Source: Anaerolineales bacterium (GTDB lineage: Bacteria; Chloroflexota; Anaerolineae; 4572-78; J111). From it: a DNA stretch of 64,000 nt. This document shows, piece by piece, positions 17,416 to 25,676 of the stretch. Below the pieces are notes generated by a model. That model ran no database searches. It saw only the letters and a program-made list of their open reading frames with translations, and was not told the origin of the DNA. Positions within the stretch are counted from its first letter, which is position 1, and each line of letters starts with the position of its first letter. Where the stretch lies: positions 496,001-560,000 of the forward strand of contig JABTUK010000004.1 of assembly GCA_015075405.1 (NCBI GenBank). Reading direction: 5' to 3'. The position numbers were made by a program, and so were the translations under genes.

Positions 17416-18285
17416 ATGTCTGAACGCAAAAAGGTTACTTTACCCTATCTTTTCGATAAAGTAGCTGGCGGTGACCCCATCACGATGCTGACCTGTTACG
17501 ACTACCCGACGGCCTATTTTCAAGAACAGGCCGGGGTGGAGATGATTTTGGTGGGCGATAGTTTAGGGATGACCATGCTGGGCTACGACAGCACCCTGCC
17601 GGTGACAATGGAGGATATGATCCGGCATGCCCAGGCGGTGCGGCGTGGTTCGCCCAATGCCTGGTTGATTGGGGATATGCCCTACATGAGCTACCAGCCC
17701 AGCGTTGAAAAAGCCATTAGCAATGCCGGCCGCTTTATGGCCGAGGCCGGCTGCGACGCCATCAAATTGGAAGGCGGGGTTGAAATGGCCGAGCGCGTGG
17801 CCGGCATCGTTAAATCCGGCATCCCGGCCATGGGGCATCTGGGGCTGACCCCGCAAAGCGCCAGCGCGCTGGGTGGTTTTCACGTCCAGGGCAGGAGCGC
17901 CCTGCAAGCTAAAAAGATTATTGATGACGCCAAGGCCCTGGAGGAAGCCGGCGTTTTTGCCATCCTCCTGGAAATGGTGCCGGACCGGGTTTGCCAGCTC
18001 ATCACCGCGCGGGCCAAGACCTGCTTTATCATCAGCCTGGGTTCCGGCCCGCATGCTCACGGCCAATTGTTGATTTATCACGATATGTTCGGTCTCTACC
18101 CCAAATTCAAACCCAAGATGGCCAAGGTTTTTGGCAACGCCGGCGAGGTCATCCTCAACGGTCTGAAACAGTATGTCCAGGAGGTGGGGGGCAAAACCTT
18201 CCCCGCCCCGGAGAACTATTTTACCATGAAGGATGAAGAGTACGCCGAACTGTCCGCCCTGCTCGAAAAAGGAGGCCAGCCATGA
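17416..18285 (+). CDS. panB: 3-methyl-2-oxobutanoate hydroxymethyltransferase
   Basis: This is a 289-residue enzyme using 5,10-methylene-tetrahydrofolate to make ketopantoate from 2-oxoisovalerate, the first committed step toward pantothenate and CoA. Metal-binding LVGDSLGM, the substrate-loop region near GDMPYMSY, AIKLEGG with the catalytic Glu area, and MGHLGLTPQS are all present. The start is the ATG at 17416, preceded by TGGAGG with five bases between; an open frame extends further upstream but through a repeat element. The end overlaps the next gene as ATGA. No panC or panD is in the window. Confidence 0.93.
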   Translation: MSERKKVTLPYLFDKVAGGDPITMLTCYDYPTAYFQEQAGVEMILVGDSLGMTMLGYDSTLPVTMEDMIRHAQAVRRGSPNAWLIGDMPYMSYQPSVEKAISNAGRFMAEAGCDAIKLEGGVEMAERVAGIVKSGIPAMGHLGLTPQSASALGGFHVQGRSALQAKKIIDDAKALEEAGVFAILLEMVPDRVCQLITARAKTCFIISLGSGPHAHGQLLIYHDMFGLYPKFKPKMAKVFGNAGEVILNGLKQYVQEVGGKTFPAPENYFTMKDEEYAELSALLEKGGQP

Positions 18286-19547
18286 ATCCTGATATCCGCG
18301 AGAGATTAAAAATTCCCGCCGACCGGCTGGAGGCCATAAACGCCTTCTTGCTCAACCCGGAGATGCGGGTCATTAATGATTTGTTGGCCGTAGTTGAAAA
18401 ATACGGCCAGCCGGAGGAGATTAACGCCAAAGCCGCCGCCGCTCGGCAACTCCCGGCCCTGCTCAAACGAGTCAAAGAAACCCGGCCAGAGTACCTGGCC
18501 GAGTTGGAGTGGCTGGCCGCCCGGCGAGACGAGGGCGCCTTCATCAGCATTGCCGACTACCGCCGCCGGGTGCTGGGCCAGCAAGCCGAAGCCATGACCT
18601 TTAAGGATGATTTTGCCGTAACCCTGGAAATTAGCGCCTGCCAATATTTCCCCTGGGTCATCGAGGCGGCCAAACGCGCGCTTGAGCGCCGCGAGTTGAT
18701 GCCGGCTCGTTTTATCAAAGTCCGCAAAATGAAAGAGCAGGAAGCCGATGGCGACCTGCCGGCCATGGCGGCGGCTATGGAAATCATTGGGGCCAGTTAC
18801 GTTGACACCCTGGACACCAAAGGTACCGATGGGGCTAATATCCATCTGGGTGGCCCGGAAACCATCACCGGCTACTTTGGCGGGATCGGCCAGCCCAATG
18901 ACTATGCCCTAAAATGGCTGGACGAATTTCTGTACTATTACACCCAGTACGGGGTCCGGCAGGTGCTCAACATCAATCCGGGCACAGTTTTGCTGGGCTA
19001 TTTGCTGCACCGCCTCGGCGTAGATATAGAATTTAAGATTTCGGTCTTTATGGGTAATGATAACCCCTATGCCGCCCTGTGGACCCTCATCGGGGCCAAA
19101 CTCTTTGCCCGCGACGACGGGACCTCCCCGTTGATTGGCTTTAACTGGAGCAACTCGGTCAATAACCAGACCATCGAACTGACGGCCCAATTTCGCCGCG
19201 AACTTGGTTTTGAGGAGGTAGTGCGTTTTGAACACCACATCACCGAAACTTGGAAGAGCATTGTCCGCCAGCCCTACCAGCGCCGGGGCGACCTGCTGGA
19301 ACTGGCCGGCCACATCGCCAACATTTCGGCCAAGCATGAAGGCGGCGACCCGGAAATTGAACTCAAACGGTCGCACCCCTCCGATATCTTTGATTACTTT
19401 CGGAGCAAGGCAGAGATCAGCGCCAGCGGCGACTGGGAGGCGTTGACCACGAATTTTTTAGACAAATTTGACGCCGTCAATAATACTGCCTGGGCCTTGA
19501 CCGAACGAGGCTTGTCTTTTATCGCCGCGCCCAAACTGCACCGTTAA
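18282..19547 (+). CDS. Unrecognised 421-residue cytoplasmic protein coupled to panB
   Basis: I do not recognise this family. It has no signal peptide or membrane segment. The N-terminal 90 residues are helix-like. The middle has conserved-looking glycine and acid motifs (DTKGTDGANIHLGGPET; GQPNDYALKWLDEFLYYYTQ; LNINPGTVLLGYLLHR; ISVFMGNDNPYAALWT), which could be a TIM-barrel-like catalytic core with Asp/Asn ligands. The C-terminal part has FEHHITETWKSIVRQPYQRR and ISAKHEGGDPE. Start and panB stop overlap by four bases (ATGA), so it is cotranslated with PanB, and the TIGR04076-like gene follows after a short gap. An enzyme of C1, keto-acid or cofactor metabolism is a reasonable guess from position only. 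Confidence 0.85.
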   Translation: MNPDIRERLKIPADRLEAINAFLLNPEMRVINDLLAVVEKYGQPEEINAKAAAARQLPALLKRVKETRPEYLAELEWLAARRDEGAFISIADYRRRVLGQQAEAMTFKDDFAVTLEISACQYFPWVIEAAKRALERRELMPARFIKVRKMKEQEADGDLPAMAAAMEIIGASYVDTLDTKGTDGANIHLGGPETITGYFGGIGQPNDYALKWLDEFLYYYTQYGVRQVLNINPGTVLLGYLLHRLGVDIEFKISVFMGNDNPYAALWTLIGAKLFARDDGTSPLIGFNWSNSVNNQTIELTAQFRRELGFEEVVRFEHHITETWKSIVRQPYQRRGDLLELAGHIANISAKHEGGDPEIELKRSHPSDIFDYFRSKAEISASGDWEALTTNFLDKFDAVNNTAWALTERGLSFIAAPKLHR

Positions 19548-19563
19548 GCTGAACGGAGTGAAC

Positions 19564-19923
19564 ATGAGCCAAGCCCCCTTACACGACGACGAATTTGAAC
19601 TGTACGACCTGGCGGTCGTAGTGGAGAAGATCGAAGGACATTGCACCTGCAATATGAGCGCAGGAGATTGTTTTTATTTGCGCGGCGGCAAGCTCTCGCT
19701 GCCGGAGGGACAGGACTTTTGCCTGTATGCGCTACAGGCGGCTATCCCGCTGCTGCCGGCCAAACAGCGCCGCAATCACCCCGCCGATTGGATGGAAACG
19801 GACGCCCGCGTGGTCTGCCCCGACCCGGCCTGCCGTCTGATCATGCGGATTGACCGGGTGAGCCAGCGGACACTACGCCACGATGAGGTGAGTCCGATTG
19901 CCTGGGAAAACGTTGAACGTTAA
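19564..19923 (+). CDS. TIGR04076-like small cysteine-containing protein
   Basis: A protein of about 119 residues. YDLAVVVEKIEGHCTCNMSA, then a glycine/leucine segment, FCLYALQAAIPLLPA, and ARVVCPDPACRLIMRIDRV follow the order seen in TIGR04076 family proteins, whose function is unknown. Two Cys pairs (CTC near residue 32 and CPDPAC near 90) could bind a metal. The ATG at 19564 with GGAG five bases upstream is preferred to a GTG two codons earlier. It closes the panB gene group. The last codons and the sequence after the stop are built from AACGTTAAACGTT words. Confidence 0.6.
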   Translation: MSQAPLHDDEFELYDLAVVVEKIEGHCTCNMSAGDCFYLRGGKLSLPEGQDFCLYALQAAIPLLPAKQRRNHPADWMETDARVVCPDPACRLIMRIDRVSQRTLRHDEVSPIAWENVER

Positions 19924-19937
19924 ACGTTAAAACGTTA

Positions 19938-20930
19938 TTAGCGAAAATGAGGCAAAACCTGCTCGCCCAGCAGGTGGACGGCGGCCAGGCGATCTGGTCC
20001 CAGGGGTGGACCAAAGCTGAGATGGTCCACCCCGGCCTCGACCAGCGGCTGCAAACGGGCAATTAAATCTTGTGGATTGCCCACCACCCCGATCTGCAAC
20101 ATCCGGTCATCCACCAGGCCGATGGCCTGCTCCAGATCAGCTTCGACCATGACCGCCCGTTCAAGGGGGGCGAAATCCTCACGGGTTAACTCCAGCCGTT
20201 GCAAAATCAAGGGGCTGAGAGTGTGGCCGTAATAGGCCACCTTTTCGGCCAGGGCGTGCCGGGCCGCGGCCCGGTCTTCGGCCAGCGAGACCCAGATACA
20301 GGCGGGGATATCGAGCGGGGGCAGAGCAGGGCTGCGGGCCTGCCGGCCTTCATCCAGATAGGGTTTAACCCCAAAGTAGTGCTCCGGCGGAAAGAGCAGC
20401 GGCAAAACCCCGTCGGCCAGCTCGCCGGCCAGGTGGAGCATGCCCGGCCCCATCGCCCCCAGGTAAATGGGGGTAACACGGGGAGCGGCAAAACGTAGAT
20501 AGGCTTCGCCGCTCCAGCGCAGAAATTGGCCCTTTATTTCGGCCCGCTCTCCGGCCAGCAGCGCCCGGATGGCGATGATGGTTTCACGCATAGCAGCCAG
20601 GGGTTGGCGGTGGGCCAGATCAATCCACTTCAAAAAGTCGGCGGCTCCTGCGGCCAACCCCAGATTGAAGCGGCAGCCGGACAGCTCATCTAATGTAGCG
20701 GCCAGCATGGCTATTTCGCTGGGGTGGAGAGTGTAGGGGTTGAGGATACAAGTGCCGATTTCGATGGTTTGAGTTGCGGCAGCCACACTCGACAGGATAA
20801 CCGGGGCGCTGCGCAAGAACAAATCGTTGCTGACCCAGAACTGGTCAAAACCGTGCAGTTCGGCTACCTGGGCCAGGGTGACATATTCAGAGAGCAATAA
20901 ATCGTTGTTGAGGCGCAGGCTAAAGCGCAT
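19938..20930 (-). CDS. Luciferase-like (LLM class) flavin/F420-dependent oxidoreductase
   Basis: This is a 330-residue (beta/alpha)8-type oxidoreductase. LAQVAELHGFDQFWVSNDLF, IGTCILNPYTLHPSEIAM and the segment FNLGLAAGAADFL are characteristic of bacterial luciferase/MER-like proteins using F420 or FMN. APRVTPIYLGAMGPGMLHLA is the usual late cofactor-loop motif. The ATG at 20930 lies 11 bases inside the end of the Rid gene, so the two are cotranscribed. The substrate is not predictable. An F420 requirement would imply F420 synthesis elsewhere in the genome. Confidence 0.8.
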   Translation of the reverse strand: MRFSLRLNNDLLLSEYVTLAQVAELHGFDQFWVSNDLFLRSAPVILSSVAAATQTIEIGTCILNPYTLHPSEIAMLAATLDELSGCRFNLGLAAGAADFLKWIDLAHRQPLAAMRETIIAIRALLAGERAEIKGQFLRWSGEAYLRFAAPRVTPIYLGAMGPGMLHLAGELADGVLPLLFPPEHYFGVKPYLDEGRQARSPALPPLDIPACIWVSLAEDRAAARHALAEKVAYYGHTLSPLILQRLELTREDFAPLERAVMVEADLEQAIGLVDDRMLQIGVVGNPQDLIARLQPLVEAGVDHLSFGPPLGPDRLAAVHLLGEQVLPHFR

Positions 20931-21327
20931 GCGTTGACCCGACGATGGCTTCGGCCTCGATTTCCACCAGGTACTCATCGCCAATCAACTGGGCCTGGAT
21001 GAGGGTATTGGCCGGGCGAATAGCCCCAAAACGCTCGCCGTGGACCAGAGCCACCGACTCCCAATCGGCGGCGTGGCGCACATAAACGCGGGTGCGGACG
21101 ACATCGCTCAACGCGCCGCCCAGTTGAACGATGGCTTTTTCAATCTTGTCTAAAATGAAGCGGGTCTGGGCCGCCGCGTCGCCCGCACCAACTACGCCCT
21201 CAGGGCCGGTGGCGGTTGTGCCGGAGACCAGGATGCGGTCGCCCACTCGTACCGCGCGGGCATAGCCGGCCAAATCTTCCCAATGAGTACCGCTGCCAAC
21301 CGAAGTTCGGTGAAGTTTTGAAGTCAT
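20920..21327 (-). CDS. Rid (YjgF/YER057c/UK114) family protein
   Basis: This is a 135-residue protein. VRVGDRILVSGTTATGPEG, VRTRVYVRHAADWE (with the Arg used by imine/enamine deaminases) and the C-terminal VEIEAEAIV identify the family. Many Rid proteins hydrolyse reactive enamines or imines released by PLP enzymes, which fits the nearby lyase and PLP genes. The start ATG at 21327 has GGAGG five bases upstream. An open frame continues upstream only through a repeat of the word GAATGGC and is rejected as coding. Confidence 0.88.
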   Translation of the reverse strand: MTSKLHRTSVGSGTHWEDLAGYARAVRVGDRILVSGTTATGPEGVVGAGDAAAQTRFILDKIEKAIVQLGGALSDVVRTRVYVRHAADWESVALVHGERFGAIRPANTLIQAQLIGDEYLVEIEAEAIVGSTHAL

Positions 21328-21731
21328 GGGGCCTCCGTAGGGGAATGGCGAATGAACGAATGGCGAATAAGCGAATGGCGAATAAGTGTGGAAAGTATAC
21401 CTATTCAGGCCGGGCAAGTCAATCTAAAGCTACTTTGGGAGGAGTATTCACGAACCTGTGGCACGCCACCGACAATGAAAATTGTTAACTGATACGTGAC
21501 ACTTGACACCTGACACTTACTTTCGAAGGAGTGAGGCACGCCCACGTGCCGAACACCGCCGCACGTGGGCGTGCTGGCTCCTCAAATTTGGATCCACTGA
21601 GACTATTTTGGATAGTTAGGCAACTCCAAGAAAATAATTACTCAATATTCGTGTTGCGTGTTGCGTGAGGTAAAGCAGACGGAACACGCAAGACGCAACA
21701 CGTTTTGGTTAATTTAAATCTTGGAACTGCC
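21328..21731. other. 404-base gene-free region filled with repeats
   Basis: From left to right it holds tandem GCGAATGGCGAATAA words (21343-21390), GTGACACTTGACACCTGACAC words (21495-21520), a long hairpin (21528-21581) and a family B element (21616-21734). No gene was seen. It separates the Rid start from the end of the phosphatase gene. Confidence 0.7.
21528..21581. repeat. Long hairpin with 16-bp GC-rich stem
   Basis: GCACGCCCACGTGC on the left faces GCACGTGGGCGTGC on the right, extended by GGAG/CTCC flanks, around a short loop. It could terminate transcription or be another mobile palindrome. Confidence 0.7.
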
Positions 21732-21734
21732 TTA
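21616..21734. repeat. Family B MITE-like element, copy B2, ending in a gene's stop codon
   Basis: Ends TTAGGCAACTCCAAGA (left) and TCTTGGAACTGCCTTA (right) are inverted repeats, with a CGTGTTGCG.../...CGCAACACG hairpin in the middle. The terminal TTA (21732-21734) is, on the minus strand, the TAA stop of the phosphatase gene. Confidence 0.8.
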
Positions 21735-24017
21735 TACCTGGACCACCACAATGGTCAGGTCGTCATGCGGCTCAATATCGCCAGTAAAGCGGGCGACTTC
21801 GGCCAGCAGGTGGGCCAGCATAGCGGCGGCCCTTGTTTTAGGGCCGCTGGCAACCGCCTGCTCCAGCCGGTCGAAGCTAAAGAGTTCCCCGGCGGCGTTG
21901 GTCGCTTCAATCAGGCCGTCGCTGGTGAAAACGATGACATCACCGGGGTTGAGGGTAAAGGTGGCTTCGGTGTAGCCCATGTCGGCGCCCAAACCCACAC
22001 CCAGGGGCAGACCGCCCACTTCAACCCATTCAACCCGGCCATCGGCCCGGCCAATCAGAGGGGTAACACAACCGGCATTGGCAACACGCAAGTTGCCAGT
22101 GGGTTGATTAGGCCCTGGCGGGGTGATCTCGGCATAGCAGAGGGCGCAGTTTTGGAGGGTGGTTTTGGTGTAAGGGATCAAAGCCAGGTCAAGTTCAGCC
22201 AACAAACTACTGGGCCTAAAAGAGTGCCCCATAATAGATTGCAGCGCGGTAAGGCTGGCCGCCATCAACAGGGCAGCCGGCATGCCCTTACCCGACACAT
22301 CCCCCACAGCAATAGCAAAGGATGAAGGCTGAGGGATGAAGGCAGAAGGATAAGCTTCATCCTTCACGCGAAGCGTTCCGCCTTCATCCTTTTGAAAGGC
22401 GTGATAGGCATAAAAGTCACCGCCCACTTCGCGGGCCGGAACGGTGTAACAAACCATGTCCAGGCCGGACCAACTGGGGTGGCCGATGGGCAGGAGGCTT
22501 TGCTGAATTTTCTGGGCCAGGGTTAATTCTTCCTGCAAGCGGTTGGTCAGCTCTTGTAACTGTTTGTTGGTAATTTTTAGTTGTTCTTCGGCCTGTTTGC
22601 GTTCGGTGATGTCGCTGACCACGCCGTAGATAATTCTGGCAGAGCCATCTTGCTGGCTACGGCCGCTATCGCGGACCCAAATGGTGCGGCCATCGGCTCG
22701 AACCAGGCGGTATTCCACCTCGCTATTCTGGCCCATCATCAGTTTGGCGGCCTGGACCGCAGCCATAGCCCGGTCTTCCGGGTGAATAATCTGGGTGGGC
22801 CAGAACAGCCAATCGTCCAAAAATTTTTCTCTGGGGTAGCCGGTCAGGCCGATGATGTGGGGCGAGAGATAAAGGTTGATTGGGTAGCCGTCTGCGGTGA
22901 CGCGGGTCACATAGACGTGATCGCTGATGGAAGAAACCACTTCGCGGAAGCGCTCTTCGCTGGATTGCAGGGCGTCTTCGGCCTGGCGGCGCTCGGTTAA
23001 GTCAATGCCGGTATTGAGGATATATTCAATCGCGCCTTTAGCGTCGGTTAAAATAGTATTAGACCAGGAGATAAGCCGCCGCTGGCCCTCTTTGGTGACC
23101 CATTCATTCTCGTATCGTTTGGGCGGCTGGTTTAACCAGAGGGCCTCAAATTCGGCTTTGATCGGCTCTATCTCTTCGGGCGGCAAGAATATATCCCACC
23201 AGAATTTGCCCCTGACTTCTTCAAAGGTATAGCCGGTTGTCTGTTCGCAAGCCCGGTTAAAACGCACAATCCGGCCATGCCGGTTAAGCACCAGCACCAG
23301 CGCCCCGGCGGTATCCAGCACCGCCGAGATAAAATTGCGCTCACGTTTGAGAGCGCGGACCCGCTCGATACTTTCCTGACGGAGTTGATCGTACAGCCGG
23401 GCATTTTTAAGAGCGATGGCGGCCTGGCTAACAAAAGCCTGCAGGCGCTCTACATCGTCCGGTTTAAAGTGAAAGGGCATAGCGCTGTTCAGGTTTAAGA
23501 ACCCAATCAGCCGGTTTTGAATGTACAGGGGAGCGCCCAGGTAAGATTTAATCCAGCCCGCATCCGGCTTTTCGACCCAGGTGGCATCCTGCTCTACGGC
23601 GGGAATAACCAGGGGCAGGCCGGTTTCCTGGATGCGGCGCAGAGTGGGGGTATCGGCAATTTTAAGGCTGACCACCCGGGCATTGTTATCGCTGTCAAAG
23701 TTGGCATAGCCGCGCCGTCGAAAAACGCGGGCTTCGTCGGCTTCAATGAGCATAACGGAGGTGGCATCGTGGGGGATGAGGTGGCGGACTTCATCGAGGA
23801 TACGGTCGAGGATTTCACTATGATCAAGGGTGCTGGTCAGGGTTGTGCCCGATTGGTAGAGCATTTCAGCCTGAAGGCGCTGCTGTTGTTCATCGGTCAA
23901 ACGGCGTTCCAGTTCGGCTTCATACTGTTCATACCCTTTGACCAAACTTTCCAATTCGGCCAGGCGCTGATTAAGTTGCTCCCCGGTCAAATCAAGGGAC
24001 GGGATATTTTTGCGCAT
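21732..24017 (-). CDS. GAF-PAS-PAS-PP2C (SpoIIE/RsbU-type) phosphatase
   Basis: This is a 761-residue soluble regulator. An N-terminal coiled coil (10-50), a GAF domain (about 60-215), two PAS domains (about 225-345 and 355-480), a second coiled coil and a SpoIIE-type PP2C domain (about 520-761) follow in order. EVGGDFYAY and AVGDVSGKGMPAALLMA are the metal-binding motifs, and PGDVIVFTSDGLIEATN is the late one. Such enzymes dephosphorylate anti-anti-sigma factors; no partner gene is next to it. Residues about 541-566 (22317-22394) are a palindromic repeat inserted between the first two metal motifs. There is no clear ribosome site; a TATAAT lies at 24041-24046. Confidence 0.88.
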   Translation of the reverse strand: MRKNIPSLDLTGEQLNQRLAELESLVKGYEQYEAELERRLTDEQQQRLQAEMLYQSGTTLTSTLDHSEILDRILDEVRHLIPHDATSVMLIEADEARVFRRRGYANFDSDNNARVVSLKIADTPTLRRIQETGLPLVIPAVEQDATWVEKPDAGWIKSYLGAPLYIQNRLIGFLNLNSAMPFHFKPDDVERLQAFVSQAAIALKNARLYDQLRQESIERVRALKRERNFISAVLDTAGALVLVLNRHGRIVRFNRACEQTTGYTFEEVRGKFWWDIFLPPEEIEPIKAEFEALWLNQPPKRYENEWVTKEGQRRLISWSNTILTDAKGAIEYILNTGIDLTERRQAEDALQSSEERFREVVSSISDHVYVTRVTADGYPINLYLSPHIIGLTGYPREKFLDDWLFWPTQIIHPEDRAMAAVQAAKLMMGQNSEVEYRLVRADGRTIWVRDSGRSQQDGSARIIYGVVSDITERKQAEEQLKITNKQLQELTNRLQEELTLAQKIQQSLLPIGHPSWSGLDMVCYTVPAREVGGDFYAYHAFQKDEGGTLRVKDEAYPSAFIPQPSSFAIAVGDVSGKGMPAALLMAASLTALQSIMGHSFRPSSLLAELDLALIPYTKTTLQNCALCYAEITPPGPNQPTGNLRVANAGCVTPLIGRADGRVEWVEVGGLPLGVGLGADMGYTEATFTLNPGDVIVFTSDGLIEATNAAGELFSFDRLEQAVASGPKTRAAAMLAHLLAEVARFTGDIEPHDDLTIVVVQV
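22317..22394. repeat. In-frame GGATGAAGG-family palindrome (copy G2)
   Basis: AAAGGATGAAGGC on the left faces GCCTTCATCCTTTT on the right, with TTCATCCTTCACGCGAAGCG between. It is in frame in the phosphatase gene and encodes a loop (QKDEGGTLRVKDEAYPSAFI and following) absent from typical PP2C domains. Confidence 0.85.
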
Positions 24018-24040
24018 ACTGTTTGCATTGAGTTAAATTT

Positions 24041-24046
24041 ATTATA
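24041..24046 (-). promoter_or_regulatory. Putative -10 box of the PP2C phosphatase gene
   Basis: The minus strand reads TATAAT 24 bases before the start codon. No convincing -35 is seen and the resulting leader would be short, without a Shine-Dalgarno sequence. Confidence 0.35.
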
Positions 24047-24271
24047 ACACACCTACCCTACAAGATACCACAAATCCTGGCAAGGTAAAAGTTACCAATG
24101 TCACTAAATCCGACGCGCACAAGTCACCTGTTTATTTTCCCTTAAGTCACTTTTAGTGATTGCCCAGAAATAACTTTGCATCTGCCAGGAGCTTAGTTAT
24201 TAGAGATTAAATAATCTCCAATCTCCTATGAGGTTTGCCAAAAATTAAGGTTGATGATAAGCTGACTCGTT

Positions 24272-25582
24272 ATGAATAATCTGATTGGCCTTCGTTGTGA
24301 AGATAAAAATCAATGGGAGCGGCGTGCGCCGCTCACGCCCACCCACCTGGCCCGCTTGATCCAGCAGCAGCAAATCGAGTTTTTGGTGCAGCCTTCTCCT
24401 ATCCGCGCCTTTCCCGACGCTGGCTATGCCGCCGCCGGGGCTACGGTGCAAGAAGATCTTTCGGCGGCCCAGATAATCCTGGCAATTAAGGAAATTCCGG
24501 TTGAGTTGCTTGAGCGGGGTAAAACTTACCTCTTTTTCTCGCACACCATCAAAGGCCAGCCGCATAACATGCCCTTGCTGCGCCGCCTGTTGGAATTGGA
24601 TTGCCAGTTAATTGACTACGAGCGGGTAGTGGACGAGCAGAACCGCCGGTTGATTTTCTTTGGCCAGCACGCGGGGTTAGCCGGGATGATTGACACCCTG
24701 CGCGCCTTGGGGCAGCGTTTGGCCTGGGAGGGTTGGGCCACTCCCCTGGCCGATATTCGGCCTACCTACACGTATGCTGACCTGTTTGCCGCCCAGAGCG
24801 ACCTACGGCTTATCGGCCAGCGCCTCATCGAAGAGGGTTGGCCGCTGGAACTGACGCCATTGGTGATTGGGCTGGCCGGGTACGGCAACGTCTCGCGGGG
24901 CGCGCAGGCTATTCTCGACCTGCTGCCCACTCGCCAGATTAGCCCTGGCGAGTTGTTAACTTTAGCTGAACAAGAAGACCTGGACCGCAATATTATTTAC
25001 AAAGTTGTTTTCAAAGAAGAAGACACGGTCGAGCCGCTGGTCGAGGGCCAACCGTTCGATTTGCCGGAATTTTTTCAACACCCGGAACGATATCGCTCCA
25101 GGTTTGAGCAGTATTTGCCCCACCTGACGGTACTGGTCAACTGCATCTATTGGGACGCCCGCTATCCCCGCCTGCTGACCAAAGCCATCGCCCGCCAGCT
25201 TTACGGCGGCGACGCGCCGCCCAAACTGCGCGTCATTGGCGACATTAGCTGCGACATCGAGGGCGGTATTGAGGTGACGGTCAAAGCCACCGAACCGGAC
25301 GCGCCTACCTTTGTCTGGGACCCGGCCACTGATACGGCGCTGGACGGCGTCGCCGGGCAGGGGCCGGTGATTATGGCCGTAGACAACCTGCCCTGCGAGC
25401 TGCCGGTCGAAGCCTCTACCAGCTTCAGCGAAGCCTTATTACCCTTCATTCCCGCCCTGGCCGCCTGCGATTTTACGGTGGATTTTGAACAGTGTACTTT
25501 GCCCCCGGAACTCAAGCGAGCCACCATTGTCTATCACGGTGAGTTGACGCCGAATTATCGGTATTTAGAAAAATTCATTTAG
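24272..25582 (+). CDS. Lysine-2-oxoglutarate reductase (saccharopine-forming)
   Basis: This is a 436-residue enzyme resembling the N-terminal half of eukaryotic AASS. The alanine-dehydrogenase/PNT-like N domain shows CEDKNQWERRAPLTP, and the early region YLFFSHTIKGQPHNMPLLRR is strongly typical of lysine-ketoglutarate reductase. A Rossmann core follows (VIGLAGYGNVSRGAQAIL, about 203-220). It condenses lysine with 2-oxoglutarate to saccharopine using NADPH. The saccharopine dehydrogenase gene follows after a 94-base repeat-filled gap, so the pair would carry out the first two steps of lysine breakdown. The ATG at 24272 has no strong ribosome site. Confidence 0.85.
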   Translation: MNNLIGLRCEDKNQWERRAPLTPTHLARLIQQQQIEFLVQPSPIRAFPDAGYAAAGATVQEDLSAAQIILAIKEIPVELLERGKTYLFFSHTIKGQPHNMPLLRRLLELDCQLIDYERVVDEQNRRLIFFGQHAGLAGMIDTLRALGQRLAWEGWATPLADIRPTYTYADLFAAQSDLRLIGQRLIEEGWPLELTPLVIGLAGYGNVSRGAQAILDLLPTRQISPGELLTLAEQEDLDRNIIYKVVFKEEDTVEPLVEGQPFDLPEFFQHPERYRSRFEQYLPHLTVLVNCIYWDARYPRLLTKAIARQLYGGDAPPKLRVIGDISCDIEGGIEVTVKATEPDAPTFVWDPATDTALDGVAGQGPVIMAVDNLPCELPVEASTSFSEALLPFIPALAACDFTVDFEQCTLPPELKRATIVYHGELTPNYRYLEKFI

Positions 25583-25585
25583 TCT

Positions 25586-25650
25586 GACCGGGGACCGGAG
25601 ACGGGCGACCGGGGTAACTATTGCCGGTCTTCGGTCCTCGGTCTCCGGTC
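25586..25650. repeat. GACCGGGGACCGGAGAC hairpin repeat (family D)
   Basis: GACCGGGGACCGGAGACGGG on the left faces CGGTCCTCGGTCTCCGGTC on the right. A close relative occurs at 45302-45360. It is intergenic and without coding capacity. Confidence 0.75.
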
Positions 25651-25676
25651 ATTTCTTTAGACAGGAGTGTTCAACG

